DNA of 64,000 bases from positions 54,808,001-54,872,000 of the forward strand of contig OZ231127.1 in the NCBI GenBank assembly GCA_965153355.1, written 5' to 3'. Origin of the DNA: Flaccisagitta enflata. Taxonomy: Eukaryota; Chaetognatha; Sagittoidea; Aphragmophora. Shown piece after piece: positions 23,390-35,359 of this stretch. The notes beneath the pieces are model-generated. The model saw only the letters and a program-made list of their open reading frames with translations. It ran no database searches and was not told the origin of the DNA. Numbering within the stretch: the first letter of the stretch is position 1; each line of letters begins with the position of its first letter. The position numbers were made by a program, and so were the translations under genes.

Positions 23390-23660
23390 GTATATTCTTG
23401 AGTCGCTTTTGATTTTTTCCCCCCCCCTGCCTTTGATTTTCTTCCCCGCGATGCGTCGCGTTGCGTTTTTATATCCATGATTTTCTTCCCCATATAGCAA
23501 TAAAACTATGTAGTGAGGGTTTAAATAGTGTTAAATTGTGTTCTACTAATTGAGTTTTATGATTTGGTACTGCAAAAAGTTATATTTTCCTCAAATTTCC
23601 TTTTTTTCTCTTTTTTCCCCCTTAGATTTCCTTCCCCATCTCCAGACCCTTTGATTTTTT
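23390..23660. repeat. dispersed repeat copy, TTTGATTTTCTTCCCC type
   Basis: Shares phrases in the same order with 36830-37030: TTTTGATTT + C-run + CTG.CTTTGATTT + CTTCCCC, TTTGATTTTCTTCCCCATA, TTTGGTACT and ATATTTTCCTCAAA. A diverged copy of an unclassified element. Confidence 0.65.
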
Positions 23661-23992
23661 TGGTAATTAGCGCCCCGGGCACTTTTGAAATTGAAATGGA
23701 ACATTGTTATTTTCATTCTGCAATTAGCGCCGCTTCATTCAGTCATGTATAGATCATTATATACAAAATTTACAGCTTTTGACAAATATTTTGTTATTTA
23801 GTGCAATGAAGCAATAAAACAGAATTTTTTTTCACATATCATACTATTTTTATATTTCTTTGCCAATAAAAAGCTTTATCAAAAATATATTTTATGAAAA
23901 TATCCTTTTAAAACTACAGTTGTTTCCATATAGAGGGGGGGGCGATTAATACAGGAAATACGGTATGTGAGATAAAAGGGGTATCATCTTAC

Positions 23993-24040
23993 CTTCGGAT
24001 CTTTGTCTTTCTGAGTCCGTATCGAATTCACCCGCAGAAC
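23993..24040 (-). CDS. 48-nt mini-exon upstream of the Ig exons, frame ambiguous
   Basis: Minus strand: acceptor TTGTTTTCCCTTCAG precedes GTTCTGCGGG and donor CCGAAG|GTAAGA follows; both are strong. Length is a multiple of three, and two frames are open. Phase 1-1 gives SAGEFDTDSERQRSE, an acidic, polar linker like the acidic-box exon between Ig I and Ig II in FGFRs; this requires one unseen exon before 20492. Phase 0-0 gives VLRVNSIRTQKDKDPK, which splices directly in frame onto VQWLKDG at 20492 but supplies no B-strand Cys. I slightly favour the first. It could also be an alternatively used exon or a chance pair of splice sites. Confidence 0.5.
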
Positions 24041-24421
24041 CTGAAGGGAAAACAAAGAATGAGAAAACATTAGATTTGAATTCCTAAATTTATAAAAATT
24101 CGCGTATCAGCATGTACAAAATGTATAATACAGATAGGAATGATGATCCATGGGTTTACCAATAATGGAGATACATAAAGTAGAGATAATCATTAAAGAG
24201 TGGGCGAGGTCACGATTTTATCCATCTGAGCTGAGGCAAATGAGAAGGTTCACTGTTCTTCTCCTACTATTGAGTTTTTTTTGAGTGTTTAAGAGGGCCC
24301 ATTTCCATTCATATCAGTATGGACTATAGAAATAGTAAGGGACATTATCTACTATCCTTGTCATGATAGTTCACTTTTTCAATTCGTGGTAAGTTGTCTA
24401 ACGCCATTTGTGTTAGTGTGT

Positions 24422-24516
<95 letters not shown>

Positions 24517-24544
24517 TGTGTGTGTGTGTGTGTGAATGTGTGTG

Positions 24545-24598
<54 letters not shown>
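24422..24598. repeat. (GA)n - (GT)n - (CT)n compound microsatellite
   Basis: GA about 24424-24514, GT 24515-24532 plus GTGTGTGTGAC, CT 24547-24596. The outer arms are inverse of one another. Confidence 0.97.
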
Positions 24599-24601
<3 letters not shown>

Positions 24602-24869
24602 TCTTTTTGTCTGTACACTTGATACTTTTTCGATGCTTCTGTGATACTGTGGGGATGTATTTAATGGTGCGTCATTTGAATTTAGTTAGATGGACTTATT
24701 TAAAAAAACTTAACTTCATTGATGTCCGAGTACTTTGATGAATCAATTGTACAATTGTATTTATTGCAAGATTGACTATTAAATGTCAAATTTCAAATGT
24801 CTCTCTTTCCTTATTTCTCTTAATCTTTAACAATCTATTGCCGCCAAATGAGCGGCTTTATCTTTGTCG

Positions 24870-25125
24870 TTGTCTTTTTAGCAGCTTAGTCTTTGTCCAT
24901 CTTTTGGTCCATCTATCCATCTGTCCGTTCATCTGTCCGTCCGTCCGTTCTTCTGTCCGTCCGTTAATCTGTCCGTTCGTTGGTCCGTGATGATAGAGTT
25001 GGAAAGTGTGAAACGTGCGTTTATAATGCTGCATTTGAGATTGTGTGTGTGGGGGGAGGAGGGAATGGAAGGGGGTTGTGCGCCCCTGCCCACCCGCCCA
25101 CAACGATGTTGTGTCACCGCATCAC
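24870..25125 (+). mobile_element. family-2 element
   Basis: TTTTTAGCAGCTTAGTCTTTGTCC (hairpin lost), a GTCCATC/GTCCGTCC tract 24895-24985, TTTATAATGCTGCATTTGAGATTGTGTG, GGGGGTTGTGCGCCCCTGCCCACCCGCCCACAACGATGTTGTGTCACC. Confidence 0.75.
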
Positions 25126-25740
25126 ATATCATTGGATGAATTTCTTTCCAAATTTATGAACAAGTAGAAGAACTAAGCAGCTTCGAAAAGGGTTTTTGAA
25201 GGGGCGGTCGAATTCGATCGATATTATCTATTTTTTCGTCCATCCGGTGGACGAAATGGTGATGCCTTTTTTCGCCTGATCGAAACAAAAAGTCGATACG
25301 AAATGAGACAATGAGCGGCAATGATGCCATTATCAATGGTACACAATGGTGCCGAGCGATTTCCCTATCTTTTTTCTCTTCCTTATCCTCTTCCTCATCA
25401 AATGCCGCTCTCTCTTATCATCCTCTCCTCGAAAAAATGACCATTTCGACCCAACTCGAAAATCCTGCCCAAGAACCGAATCGAAACAAAAGTCGAAACA
25501 TATCGAAGCTGGTGATATGTCATCTCTCAAAACGCATCCGCGATCCAGGGCTAGATCTTGATGCAGCATCTGGCCATATTCTCCATACTCTCTTTAAAGT
25601 ATGAAGCCAGCTCTGGCCCTCTTAACAACATCATAATCTGGAGCAAGAAAGCAATCCCATATAGCGTGTGTTGGTCGACTTCAGGATCCTGACTCTCTTT
25701 CTTTCCTTTTCACTCTACTATTATTCACTTATTCACTCAT
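25126..25740. other. unique spacer, no gene seen
   Basis: Short overlapping frames on both strands at 25311-25604 have no family resemblance and no splice-bounded structure. Confidence 0.35.
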
Positions 25741-25744
25741 TCAA

Positions 25745-25782
25745 TCTCTCTCTCTCTCTCTCTCTTCCATTCTTTCATTCTC

Positions 25783-25813
<31 letters not shown>

Positions 25814-25865
25814 CTCTTTTTCTCTCTTTTTCTCTTTTTTTCTCTTTCTCTCTCTCTCTTTCTCG
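25745..25865. repeat. (CT)n / (CTTT)n tract
   Basis: CT at 25746-25765, CTTT at 25784-25812, then CTCTTTTT-type units to the border of the element that starts at about 25866. Confidence 0.9.
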
Positions 25866-26035
25866 TCCGAGCGACCTATAAGAGGCTTTGTCATCATCCG
25901 CCGTCGCCGTCGGTCGTCGAGTCGTCGGTCGTCCGTTGGTGAGCATGAGTCGAAAAGTGGAAACCCGCGTTACCGCCTTCTCTGCCCACCCGTCCGCTGA
26001 TTGGTATTGGCCGTGTATCCGGCCTTGTTTCTTTC
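25866..26035 (+). mobile_element. chimeric family-2/family-1 element
   Basis: The left half is family 2 (GAGCGACCTATAAGAGGCTTTGTC, CATGAGTCGAAAAGTGGAAAC). The right end is family 1 (GTATTGGCCGTGTATCCGGCCTTGTTTCTTT). The tandem tract is GTCGTCGGTCGTCC rather than GTCC. Confidence 0.75.
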
Positions 26036-26239
26036 TTACTCCCTTGATCTTTTTGCTGTTTCCCTATATACATGTATGTATCAACTTTTTTCCTTTCATC
26101 AATCTGGCGAGTGTATGTGTTTGAATAAGTAAAAGTAGTAGTTTTCTTTTATTTCTATACTGTTTTTTTAAATATCTACTGCATTTTGAATTTTTGTTTT
26201 TTTCCCAATCTATGTGTCTTTAATATCCTATTAGTCCAT

Positions 26240-26304
26240 GTGTGTATATGTGTGTGTGCGTGTGTGTGTCTGTCTGTGTGTGCGTGTGTGCGTGTGTGTT
26301 TGTC

Positions 26305-26369
<65 letters not shown>

Positions 26370-26370
26370 T
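26240..26370. repeat. (GT)n microsatellite
   Basis: Degenerate TGTGTGCGTGTG until 26303, then pure GT to about 26368. Confidence 0.97.
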
Positions 26371-27790
26371 GTGTGCAACAATTTATTCTACATAAAACTC
26401 ATACAATTATCCAAATAAGAAACATTTAACTTTAAAGAAAATCTGAAAAAATACGGACATTTATATAGTGTAAGCTTCCATTACATACACATACATACCT
26501 AATATATGGTTTTTTGAAACGCTATCAAAATTCCTCAGGTATATACTTTTTAATAAATGTGTCATATTTCTTCTATTTAAAACAAAATTATTATTTTTAA
26601 AAATTTATAAAAATATTTTATGAAGGGTATTGTTAAAGCTGTCCTCTGGCATTGATCGGGACCATCAACTCAGCCCAATTTTGGTTAAAATTACCTGATT
26701 GAAAAAAAGGAACCAGGGTGTCCAAATCCCCAGCTGAGCCCCTTTAACCTAATTAGGGGGGTGGGAGAAAGGTGAATTTTTACTAAAATTGGTTAAGGTT
26801 ATAATTACTTCTTAGTGATTAAAGGGAAAAAGCCTTCATCTTCAAAGAAGATATATCATGGGATGATAGGTCACCATGAGGGGTAAAAGGTTTTGTACAT
26901 GTCCATAAAAATTAATAAAAATTGATATAATTAATATAATTTGATATAATAACAAACCATTCAGCTTCTGGTCATCAGTTGGTGTCCTGTACCCAAAAAA
27001 AGGGTTTCGCCCCATATATACATATATATTTAAAATACACCAAGACCCAAGTACAGGTGGGGCACACCTGTGCTCTAAAAAAAAATCATGTGGAAGAGGG
27101 CTTCTCTACATTTTTGTGTAGCATTGAGCTGATATACATGTAACTAGTAAAAAAAAATTCATTCCCCAAGTGCTTTTTGAGAAATCTTCAAAATAGAATA
27201 AAATGTTACCCAGTCAATAAAAATTAGCTACATGTTGGAGCCTATTAAGGGGTGACTTACTTTATATACAATTTGGGAAACAAATAGTCTGACCCTCTTT
27301 AAATGTATCTGGACGTACTTCACTAACCAATCAACAAGGGACCTCCTCTCTAACATGGATAGTTTGGACACAAGAGATCAACAAAAAGTTTATGTTCTCC
27401 AAGACTGTTCGTTTTAGCCTATGGGGTACTATCTACCCTATGGTCATTTTCTATTGCCTCTTTCTATACCAGGGAAAGGACGCAATTCATGACTAAGATT
27501 TGAACTACACAGAGTCAGCCAAAGTAGATCGATAAACCACAGCTCCTAAGGTGTGCTCCATTTGTGCTCCATATGTGCTCCAAAGGTGTCCATTTACAGC
27601 TCAAGTCAGTTTAAATTGGCATTTTGATGAAGTTAAAACATCTATATCACATCTGGCCTTTCTCCTGCCTGGCTAACTAAACCGGAAGTAAACAGAGCTA
27701 ACTTATTCATAGAGCAACAAGCCCATCCCGGCAACTCCATGCGTCATCTGCAAGATTTGAGCACAGGTGTAACAGGTGTTACAGACACAT
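26371..27790. other. AT-rich unique stretch, no gene seen
   Basis: No splice-bounded exon. 27470-27560 on the minus strand has a weak tRNA-like head (GAGCTGTGGTTTATCGATC...GTAGTTCAAATCTTAG), possibly an old SINE. A short TGTGCTCCAT triplication lies at 27552-27590. Confidence 0.4.
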
Positions 27791-27840
27791 ATGGACCGAC
27801 AGATATACATACCCTCTTCTAGAGATGCAAAAACGCATCC
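27790..27840 (-). mobile_element. hairpin end of a fourth related family
   Basis: ATGGACCGACAGATATACATACCCTCTTCTAGAGATGCAAAAACGCATCCAAAAATAG: decayed GGAC words followed by the hairpin GATGC/GCATC. A better copy of this end is at 34316-34390. Confidence 0.5.
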
Positions 27841-28090
27841 AAAAATAGTCCTACGAACTGACTTACACATTTATTTCAAAATTTGTCCTGCTTGAAAAGA
27901 GCATCCTCTGTCGTTCCTACTGTTTAAGACTGCAAACTAATTATTGAGACTTTTGTTTGCCCACATAAACAACACACTGACATGCATGATTTGAATGACA
28001 GGTTTTTATTTGCCAAATTCGGGACAAAACTATGTGTATTTATTGTTGAATTTTCACAAGATCATGATATGTTGATAATGGTTTAAAAGA

Positions 28091-28240
28091 AAACAAGGCC
28101 AGATACACATCAACCGCAGTCGCATGTAAGTGGGCAAAGGCTGTATTTGAGATGACAACAGCATTTGGGCAGCAGTAGTGAGGCCAAAGACAACAAAAAC
28201 ATAAAAAAATGATGGATGGACAGACAAAGCCTGGTACAAA
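28091..28240 (-). mobile_element. degraded family-1 element
   Basis: AAAACAAGGCCAGATACACATC...CCGCAGTCGCATGTAAGTGGGCAAAGGCTGTATTTGAG...ATTTGGGCAGCAGTAGTGAGGCCAAAGAC, then ATGGATGGACAGACAAAGCC; hairpin lost. Confidence 0.75.
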
Positions 28241-28281
28241 ATAGCGTAAAACACAACATTTGTAAAAAAAAGTAAAAGCAA

Positions 28282-29974
28282 CAGTAGATCTTGTCTAGAC
28301 TTGAGATGACAGGGCAAGCACTGTGGAAAGATAAATAAAGCCAGGGGAGTAATTCGGAATATAGACTCATATTAGGATGCTATATTCCCCATAATAGCTG
28401 GTTCATGTTCATGTTGTCTCACTAGAATATCAATATTTTGAGAGGTTTCTTGGGGGAACATGGCTCAAAATCAAATTTGCTACTACTTTCTCACATCATG
28501 TTCTCTAGAAATATCACCTGTTTAGCTGTTGCTATGGAGCGTATCCTTGTGTGACAACCCTGTGATGCTCCTTAGCTACCGCTAAACAAGCAGCATTCTT
28601 ACAGAACACACTGTACAAAAGTTGAAGCAATTTTGATTTTTAAACAATGTTCTTTCAAAAAATCTCTTAAAATGTTGATATTTTAGCAAGAATGCATGGA
28701 AATTTCTTTTCATGGCAACCAACTACAGTACGATTAGAGCAAAGACAACCAAGACTGGAGGGTAGATTTTATGTATTTCTTTTTATTTGATTCATAAAGA
28801 AATTAAGATTTATGCTAATCAAAGGTTGCTCTATTGCTTGAATATCATAGTTTTTTTCATTCTTCAACTTTTGACTTGAGTTCATCAGGACTTCATTTTT
28901 CAATGTTCTAAGCTAGCTCATCGGATAAGGCTAAAAACTTTATATGATTTTAAAAAAAATCAGCTCAATTGGACCATTTTTATAGGTTTTACAGCTACTT
29001 TTCAAAAAGAACAATTATGTAAATTAATATCTGGGTAAAACTTAAAATAAGCATAAAACCTGTAGAAATGGTTCAATTGAACCGATTTCTTTTCTTTTAA
29101 ATTATATACAATTTTCTGCTCTATCTGTTGAGCTGGCTAAGAACATTGAAAAATGAAGTCCTGATAAATTCAAGTCACAAGTTAAAAAATAAAAGAACCC
29201 AATTTGTTCAAACAATAAAGCAACTGTTAATTAGCATGGATCTCAATTTTTTTATATACATCAAATGAAATCAATCTACCCTGTCATCAATTACAACAGT
29301 AACGAAAGAAACCTTCATTATGCTTAAAGTATTCATATTGAAGAATTTTGCTTTGTATCATCTAAAAGCACATAACCTACCATTTTTTCATGCAAAATTT
29401 CAAAGCATTAGCTCAAGCGATTTGGTTTCCACATGATTTTCCAATTTGACAAGATTTTCCTCAAAAACATCATTTTTTAGTAATTTTTTATGTAAAAACT
29501 GTTTTAAATTCATGGAAATTGAATAAAAATGACCAGATTGGTCAAAAATACTTGTTGATACATCAATTTTTTTCATTTTTCAAAATTTTTTCTCAAAAGA
29601 AAAAATTTGAGCAAATATTACAGTATTTTAGAATTTAAAATTTGCTTATACTTGCCTAGCAACTTTTTCATTCAAACAGGTGTTGTGGCCAAACCATTTG
29701 AGCCAGTGCTTTGAAACTTTGCATGACAAAATGGTAAATCATGTGCTTTCAGAAGAAACAAAGCAGAATTTTTCAACATAAATACTTTGTGCACAATAAA
29801 GGTTTCTTTCGTTACAGTTGTAACTGATGGCAGGGTATCCTCCAGTCTAGGTCGTCTTTGCTCCCATCTTACTATCATGAGCAGTAAAACATTCTTTTAA
29901 ATTCATTCCCCTAGCTTCAAGTGTCTTTCAACAATGCTTGCCCCCTTGATCTCTTGTCTAGACAAGATCTACTG
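28282..29974. mobile_element. large nested foldback, CAGTAGAT...ATCTACTG ends, 1.7 kb
   Basis: The ends CAGTAGATCTTGTCTAGAC and GTCTAGACAAGATCTACTG are inverse. The outer arms (28282-28740 and 29820-29974) match the simpler element at 51953-52515. Between them lie at least two further foldbacks. One is about 28741-29290 (AGGACTTCATTTTTCAATGTTCT at 28886 inverse to 29136-29160). The other is about 29280-29850 (GTAACGAAAGAAACCTTYATTRTG and its inverse). No coding found. Confidence 0.8.
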
Positions 29975-30238
29975 TAATTGCATTACAAGCAAAGTCCCAA
30001 TTTATCAATGCCGGCACCGCGATAAACGCTGCCAAGACAGCCACCAGAAGTCCTTCGCCATGAAAGTTTTCCAGTTTTGTCCATGCAACCTCGTTCAAAA
30101 GTTGATTCATTCCTCCACTCTTCTTCCTGCATCTGTTAGAAAAAACAGTTGAATATAAAGAAGTGTTGTTTTTAAGTAAAATATGATAACTTACATAAGG
30201 CACACAAAATTTCTAACATGCGATATACAAAAGATGAT

Positions 30239-30240
<2 letters not shown>

Positions 30241-30280
<40 letters not shown>

Positions 30281-30365
30281 TTGCACACGCACACATACGC
30301 ACACACAAACACACACACACACGCACACATACACACACACACGCACACACAAACACACAAACACA

Positions 30366-30420
<55 letters not shown>

Positions 30421-30422
30421 CA
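30241..30422. repeat. (CT)n and (CA)n compound microsatellite
   Basis: CT 30241-30277, then CACACGCACACATACGC mosaic and pure CA to 30419. Confidence 0.97.
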
Positions 30423-30479
30423 ACAACAAGAAACAAGAATATGTCATTGGTTACTCACATTTTCAATTTGAGTCCATTC

Positions 30480-31110
30480 TGTCCAGCCGTTTCTTAGATA
30501 CGGCGAGTTGAAGCTTGCAGTGGCTCGTCGACTTCGAGGGCGTCTGGAGCGGCTGCGTCGGTCGTCGGTCGTCTGGGGACCGTGTATGAGCAGCAGCAGC
30601 TCGTCAATGCAGCGGATGCGCGAAGCTCGTCGACAGGGCGCTGGAGGCGTGGTGGGTGTGTGACCTCTCGAGTTTGTGGACGTGTCCCAATCGTTATTGA
30701 CTGTCTCTGGATGACGATGGTCGCGTGAGAGTGAGTTGAAGGATGCAGATTCGATTGGAAGTGATGCAACTCGAGTTGGCGCTGACGAGGTGTTGGAGGG
30801 GATGGATGGCGGAAGTGTGGGTGCCGCACGTGGCCCCTCGATGTCGTCGATGTGGCTGCCGAGTTTCAGAGTCGTAGGTCCAACCGTTTGGCTGTGAGAG
30901 CGAGTTGTTCGTCGAAGAAATTGAAGCTTGAGAATTGGAGATCTCGGTGGGAACGAAGTTGGATGCCTTGGGCGATGCTGGGGCGTCTTGTGGCGGAAAT
31001 GGCGGTGCCTTGACGTCGTGGAAAGGTTGGTGGACGTCTCAATGGCGTCAGTGGCTCGATAGCATCGTCAGGAATCACCACATGCGGAAGTAAGACAGGG
31101 AAATGGAAAG
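30480..31110. other. GC-rich stretch with GTCG/CGTC-rich words, no gene called
   Basis: Rich in GTCGTC, GCTCGTCGA and CGAGTT words, with base composition unlike its AT-rich neighbours. Minus-strand frames at 30494-30829 and 30866-31081 are basic/Pro-rich without recognisable domains. A decayed repeat or a diverged coding exon are both possible. Confidence 0.35.
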
Positions 31111-31344
31111 CATTAATAAAAATGTCAAATGCTGTTTGAGTCTGTCTGTTGGTGGGGTTTAGACAAATGTGTTAGGTTTATGCTTAACAACTCTTGCATT
31201 CGGCTCACCCAACGCAGTGGATGTGGTCGCTGGCACCGGATTTCCCTATGGGCCGCATCCGTAGACGTCACCGATTTTGTCCAGGACAGCTGCCAATTAA
31301 GCCCAGCCAAGTCCAGGGTCTCCTGTTTTTGGTTTTCGAACTAC

Positions 31345-31690
31345 CCCTTTGTTTTTTAACGAGTAAAGGGAAGACGTTGTCCGGGGAGGCAAGTAGACCA
31401 TACCGAGGGGCAGCTCCACGTGAAATTTCGTCAAAATTGGTTGAGTGGTTCTGGAGATAATGGCCCTTGAAGTTGAATTAAGTTCGCCAGGGAAAAGCTT
31501 GAATTAGCGATTTCAAAACGGCTCCACGTTTTTTAACGAGTAAGAGGAAGATGTTGTCCGACGGGGCTGAAATTTTTACAGCTAGTAGACCGTGTCTGGG
31601 GGCAGCCCCACGCAAAATTTCGTCAAAATCGGTCAAGCGGTTCCGGAGATATCGTCACTTGAAGTTGACACAAGTTCGCGGACTTCTCCT
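31345..31690 (+). repeat. two direct copies of an ATCGGTCAAGCGGTTCCGGAGAT module
   Basis: 31348-31480 and 31530-31680 share ACGAGTAARRGGAAGAYGTTGTCCG, GTAGACC, GGGGCAGCYCCACG, AATTTCGTCAAAATYGG and CTTGAAGTTGA in the same order (unit about 180 bp). Phrases of the type AAATTTCRTCAAAATCGGT recur in many invertebrate transposon ends, so this is probably a TE-derived tandem. Confidence 0.7.
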
Positions 31691-31699
31691 GTTTGTTTG

Positions 31700-32487
31700 C
31701 TGACTTAGGGGACGTCGTTGACGAAGTTGTTGATGCTGTCGACGTCGTTGGGGGTAGAGATGTTGCTGAAGACGTTGTTGTCGTGTTGATGAGGTGTCCT
31801 CCTCAAAAAGATGGATTCTAATCTTTCACTCGGGAGAAGAAAAAAAAAACCTAACAGAAAAAAAATGTTTCTGTGTACCATGTAAGAAACGTCTAAACAC
31901 TAGTTCTATGGTGGCCTAAGGGATCTCCATGGAGAATGGTTGTTTACAAATAGTGTGACTCGGTTCATTGCTAACACAAAGCTATTCATTACTCCATGAG
32001 AAACATTACGTAAACTGCAACAGTTGGAACCGCTAAACTTAGGCGGGTATTTATTCCTAAACGGCTCTTACCAGCAGGCTGAAACTTATGCTGTAAACAC
32101 GAGGTGTAGTAATCTTGCTTTTTACAGCCTCATTTTTATCTCGATGCTTTTACAGTGAAACTCGGTTATTCCGTACTTCTGAATGATTCTGTGCTGTACA
32201 TGAATTGTAATTGACGCATACATGACATCTTTCACAAAACATTTTTTTTAAACATAAACCTTGGCATATAAAGGATATCTTTTTTTTCTATAAACACAAA
32301 AAACATATTTGATCATGGATTGACGTTTGTCACAACTTGAACATGCCCCCCACATCATTTTTAATATTTATTGATATATGATGCTATGACGCTATATGAT
32401 GATATTCACTCCTTAAGCTTGTTTGCCAATTCATATAACAACAGAATGAATATTCGATGATTCTCGTTACCACTACCTGCGATATGA

Positions 32488-32488
<1 letters not shown>
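31700..32488. other. spacer, no gene seen
   Basis: 31710-31795 has a GTTGTTGA/GACGTCGTTG-rich degenerate repeat; the remainder is unique AT-rich sequence. Confidence 0.4.
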
Positions 32489-32561
<73 letters not shown>

Positions 32562-32562
32562 C
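32489..32562. repeat. (GA)n microsatellite
   Basis: About 36 GA units with one AAAG interruption, ending GACACACACA. Confidence 0.97.
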
Positions 32563-33057
32563 ACACACAGCATCAAAGGGCACGCTATCTGGACAGACTT
32601 TTTGTTCCTGGAACTTGTAGTGTTGTCTTCGACCAAGAATCAGTACATTTAGAGCAATCAAGATCTGGCTAGCCTTTTCCACTACAGATAGTGATTCCCA
32701 GATCCAGCATCAAGATATGGGGCCGGATTTGGGGCCCCTTTTGAGAAACGACATACCAGGGAAGCTGCTTAGAAGATACGGAGAAATTGTATTATGTAAA
32801 CTTTTTATCTTTTTATCTAACTAATACATCGGAAATTATAGCGCAGGTTCGGTATCATTTTTATCATTTACCAAAGTAGCTGTGGAAAGGTGAAATGTTA
32901 AGTACTGAGAAAAGATGGAAAATGCCATCAGTATTCAGCAAATGACTTGAGAAAAAACAAGAACGTCAACTGACTGTCTGACTGCTCGTCGGCATGTACA
33001 CGGCACAGCATTTTTAAGTTTATTTTCCTTTACTCTGTCTCTGTCTGTCTGACTGTC

Positions 33058-33292
<235 letters not shown>

Positions 33293-33493
33293 CTGCCTTT
33301 TCTTCACGGGAGTCATGGAGAAAGTATAAATGGAGGAGTGTTTCCAAGGTAATGATGTCTGAGGCGGTTTTTTTATTCATGCCTTTTAGGCTGAATTCTT
33401 GGTGGAAAAAAACATTAAAGGTTGACATGGCGTAATAAACAACCGCTTTCATCGTCAAGGTCTCCGAATTCACGAAAGTCGCTCAAATTCTTT

Positions 33494-33672
33494 TTAGTCG
33501 GGTGCACGCGACATTACAACCCGCTTTATCCGTCCGTCGGTCACACTTTACTTTTATTTATGATTTTATTTCTTTGACCTCACTGCTCCTGCCCAAATGA
33601 TCTGGTGACCTCCAATATGACCCCTGCCCACCCGCACGCGACTTCGGAAGCCGTGTATCCGGCCTTGTTTCT
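33494..33672 (+). mobile_element. family-1 element
   Basis: TTTTTAGTCGGGTGCACGCGAC...ACCCGCTTTATCCGTCCGTCGG, CACACTTTACTTTT, CACTGCTCCTGCCCAAATGATCTGGTGACC, GACCCCTGCCCACCCGCACGCGACT, GTGTATCCGGCCTTGTTTC. Confidence 0.88.
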
Positions 33673-34315
33673 TTTTCACTCCTCTTTTTTTGAAATTTCC
33701 CTCTACACACTAAACAGAAAATTGAAGATGTGTAAAGTCACTAAAATAACGGCTACACTTTCGAACGGCTACTAAAAGAGGCCCCATCCATCATTATGAT
33801 GCAAATTGATGACTTTCATCAGAGTTTGACTCCAATCGCATATCGCAAATCATCACCAAGAAACAACAGTGGTTTATTATTCATAACCATATCGATTTCA
33901 AAAACGGTTTTTCAGTGTTTCATACAATGTGTTCGCCTGTTCGACACATTTCAGTAAAGCTTGACAACAGAAAGTGGCATACTCCCTACATCATTCTATA
34001 ATGGAAAACAAAACTTATATGTATTCACAAGAGAATTCATGAATGGCGGCCTTCGTGGTTGATGGCCCATCAATGCGTTCTTTATTGAATTTTGGTAATT
34101 CAGAGTGAAAGAGAGACCGACTGGTGGAGCGACAGACAGGCAGAGGCAAATGCATAAGGAATGGACAGAGTGAGTTGAAAAGAGGAGAAAAACCAAGTAA
34201 CAAGGCCAAGAGTTGACTAATATATGCGTCGTCATTAGATCAGATATTAGTACGTTACACAGTGATGAAGAAATGAAGAGAAAACCTTTAAATTGGCGTG
34301 AAGAAAATTTTGCAT
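33673..34315. other. unique spacer, no gene seen
   Basis: Minus-strand frames at 33996-34379 have no recognisable domain or splice sites. Confidence 0.35.
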
Positions 34316-34392
34316 TTCGACTTTTTGACGGATAGACGGACAGGCGGAAACACCCTCTTGTAGAGATGCGAGGACGCATCGAAAATAAAGAA
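34316..34392 (-). mobile_element. fourth-family end, hairpin GATGCGAGGACGCATC
   Basis: GACGGATAGACGGACAGGCGG, then ACACCCTCTTGTAGA + GATGCG-AGGA-CGCATC: the same order (GGAC words, CTTGTAGA, hairpin) as families 1 and 2 but with a different stem sequence. Confidence 0.6.
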
Positions 34393-35001
34393 AGGAAAGA
34401 AAGAGATACGTAAAAAGAATCTAAAGACAGACGAGAAAAATCTCTCTATCTCTTCCGCTTTACGATGGCCACGGGATCGATCCAAAAAAGAGAAAAGGAG
34501 TCTCTTGGGGTGGTGCAACCAAGATATCCATCGAAAACAAAAACCGTGGGACAGAAAAAGAAAAAAAGAGAGGAAAAGAAACGGAAGAGAAAAACTAAAA
34601 GAAGAGAACAAAAAAAGAAAGGGGAAATTCCGTTCCACCTTGGACAGATTCAGGAGTAGGGAGATGTAATGGTCCAAATAGAAAAGAAGATGAGAAAAAG
34701 AAAGGTTTTTTTTTTCTCAATAAGCCAAGTCAATTTCATTCCTTATTCTACACGAGTGTAACCGACGGGTGGATGGACCAACCAACGGATTTATGGACAG
34801 ACGGAAGTGTGAAGGGACAGATAGACGGAGGGGAAGATGGACGGACAAAAACAGATACTTTGTCGATTTTTTTTGTCGCGCCTGAAAACAGAGATGTAAC
34901 TCTAGCTGTAAATGAAAATGGGTCAGAGGAAGCCAAACTGACGAGTGACGAAACCCCAAATGGCATGAGAAGGAAAAGCAGACAATTTAAACCACACATG
35001 A

Positions 35002-35108
<107 letters not shown>

Positions 35109-35193
35109 CGGCAGCATTGAAATAAAGGCGATCAACCATGGAAAGGCGAGGTCAAGGGCTCTAAAATGAGCAAAAGAGAGCGGGTCAAGGACT

Positions 35194-35195
<2 letters not shown>

Positions 35196-35263
<68 letters not shown>
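35196..35263. repeat. (GA)n microsatellite
   Basis: About 33 perfect GA units. Confidence 0.98.
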
Positions 35264-35267
<4 letters not shown>

Positions 35268-35359
35268 CTTGTGGATGAAAACGAGTTATTCAAACAATGA
35301 GAGCCATATTTCTAACAAGCCGAAATTCCACTGGTAACAGTTATTGAATATCGAATAAG

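Noticed and set aside
30494-31081. Possible Arg/Pro-rich coding region on the minus strand
   Set aside because: Composition reflects GTCGTC-type words; no domain or splice structure.
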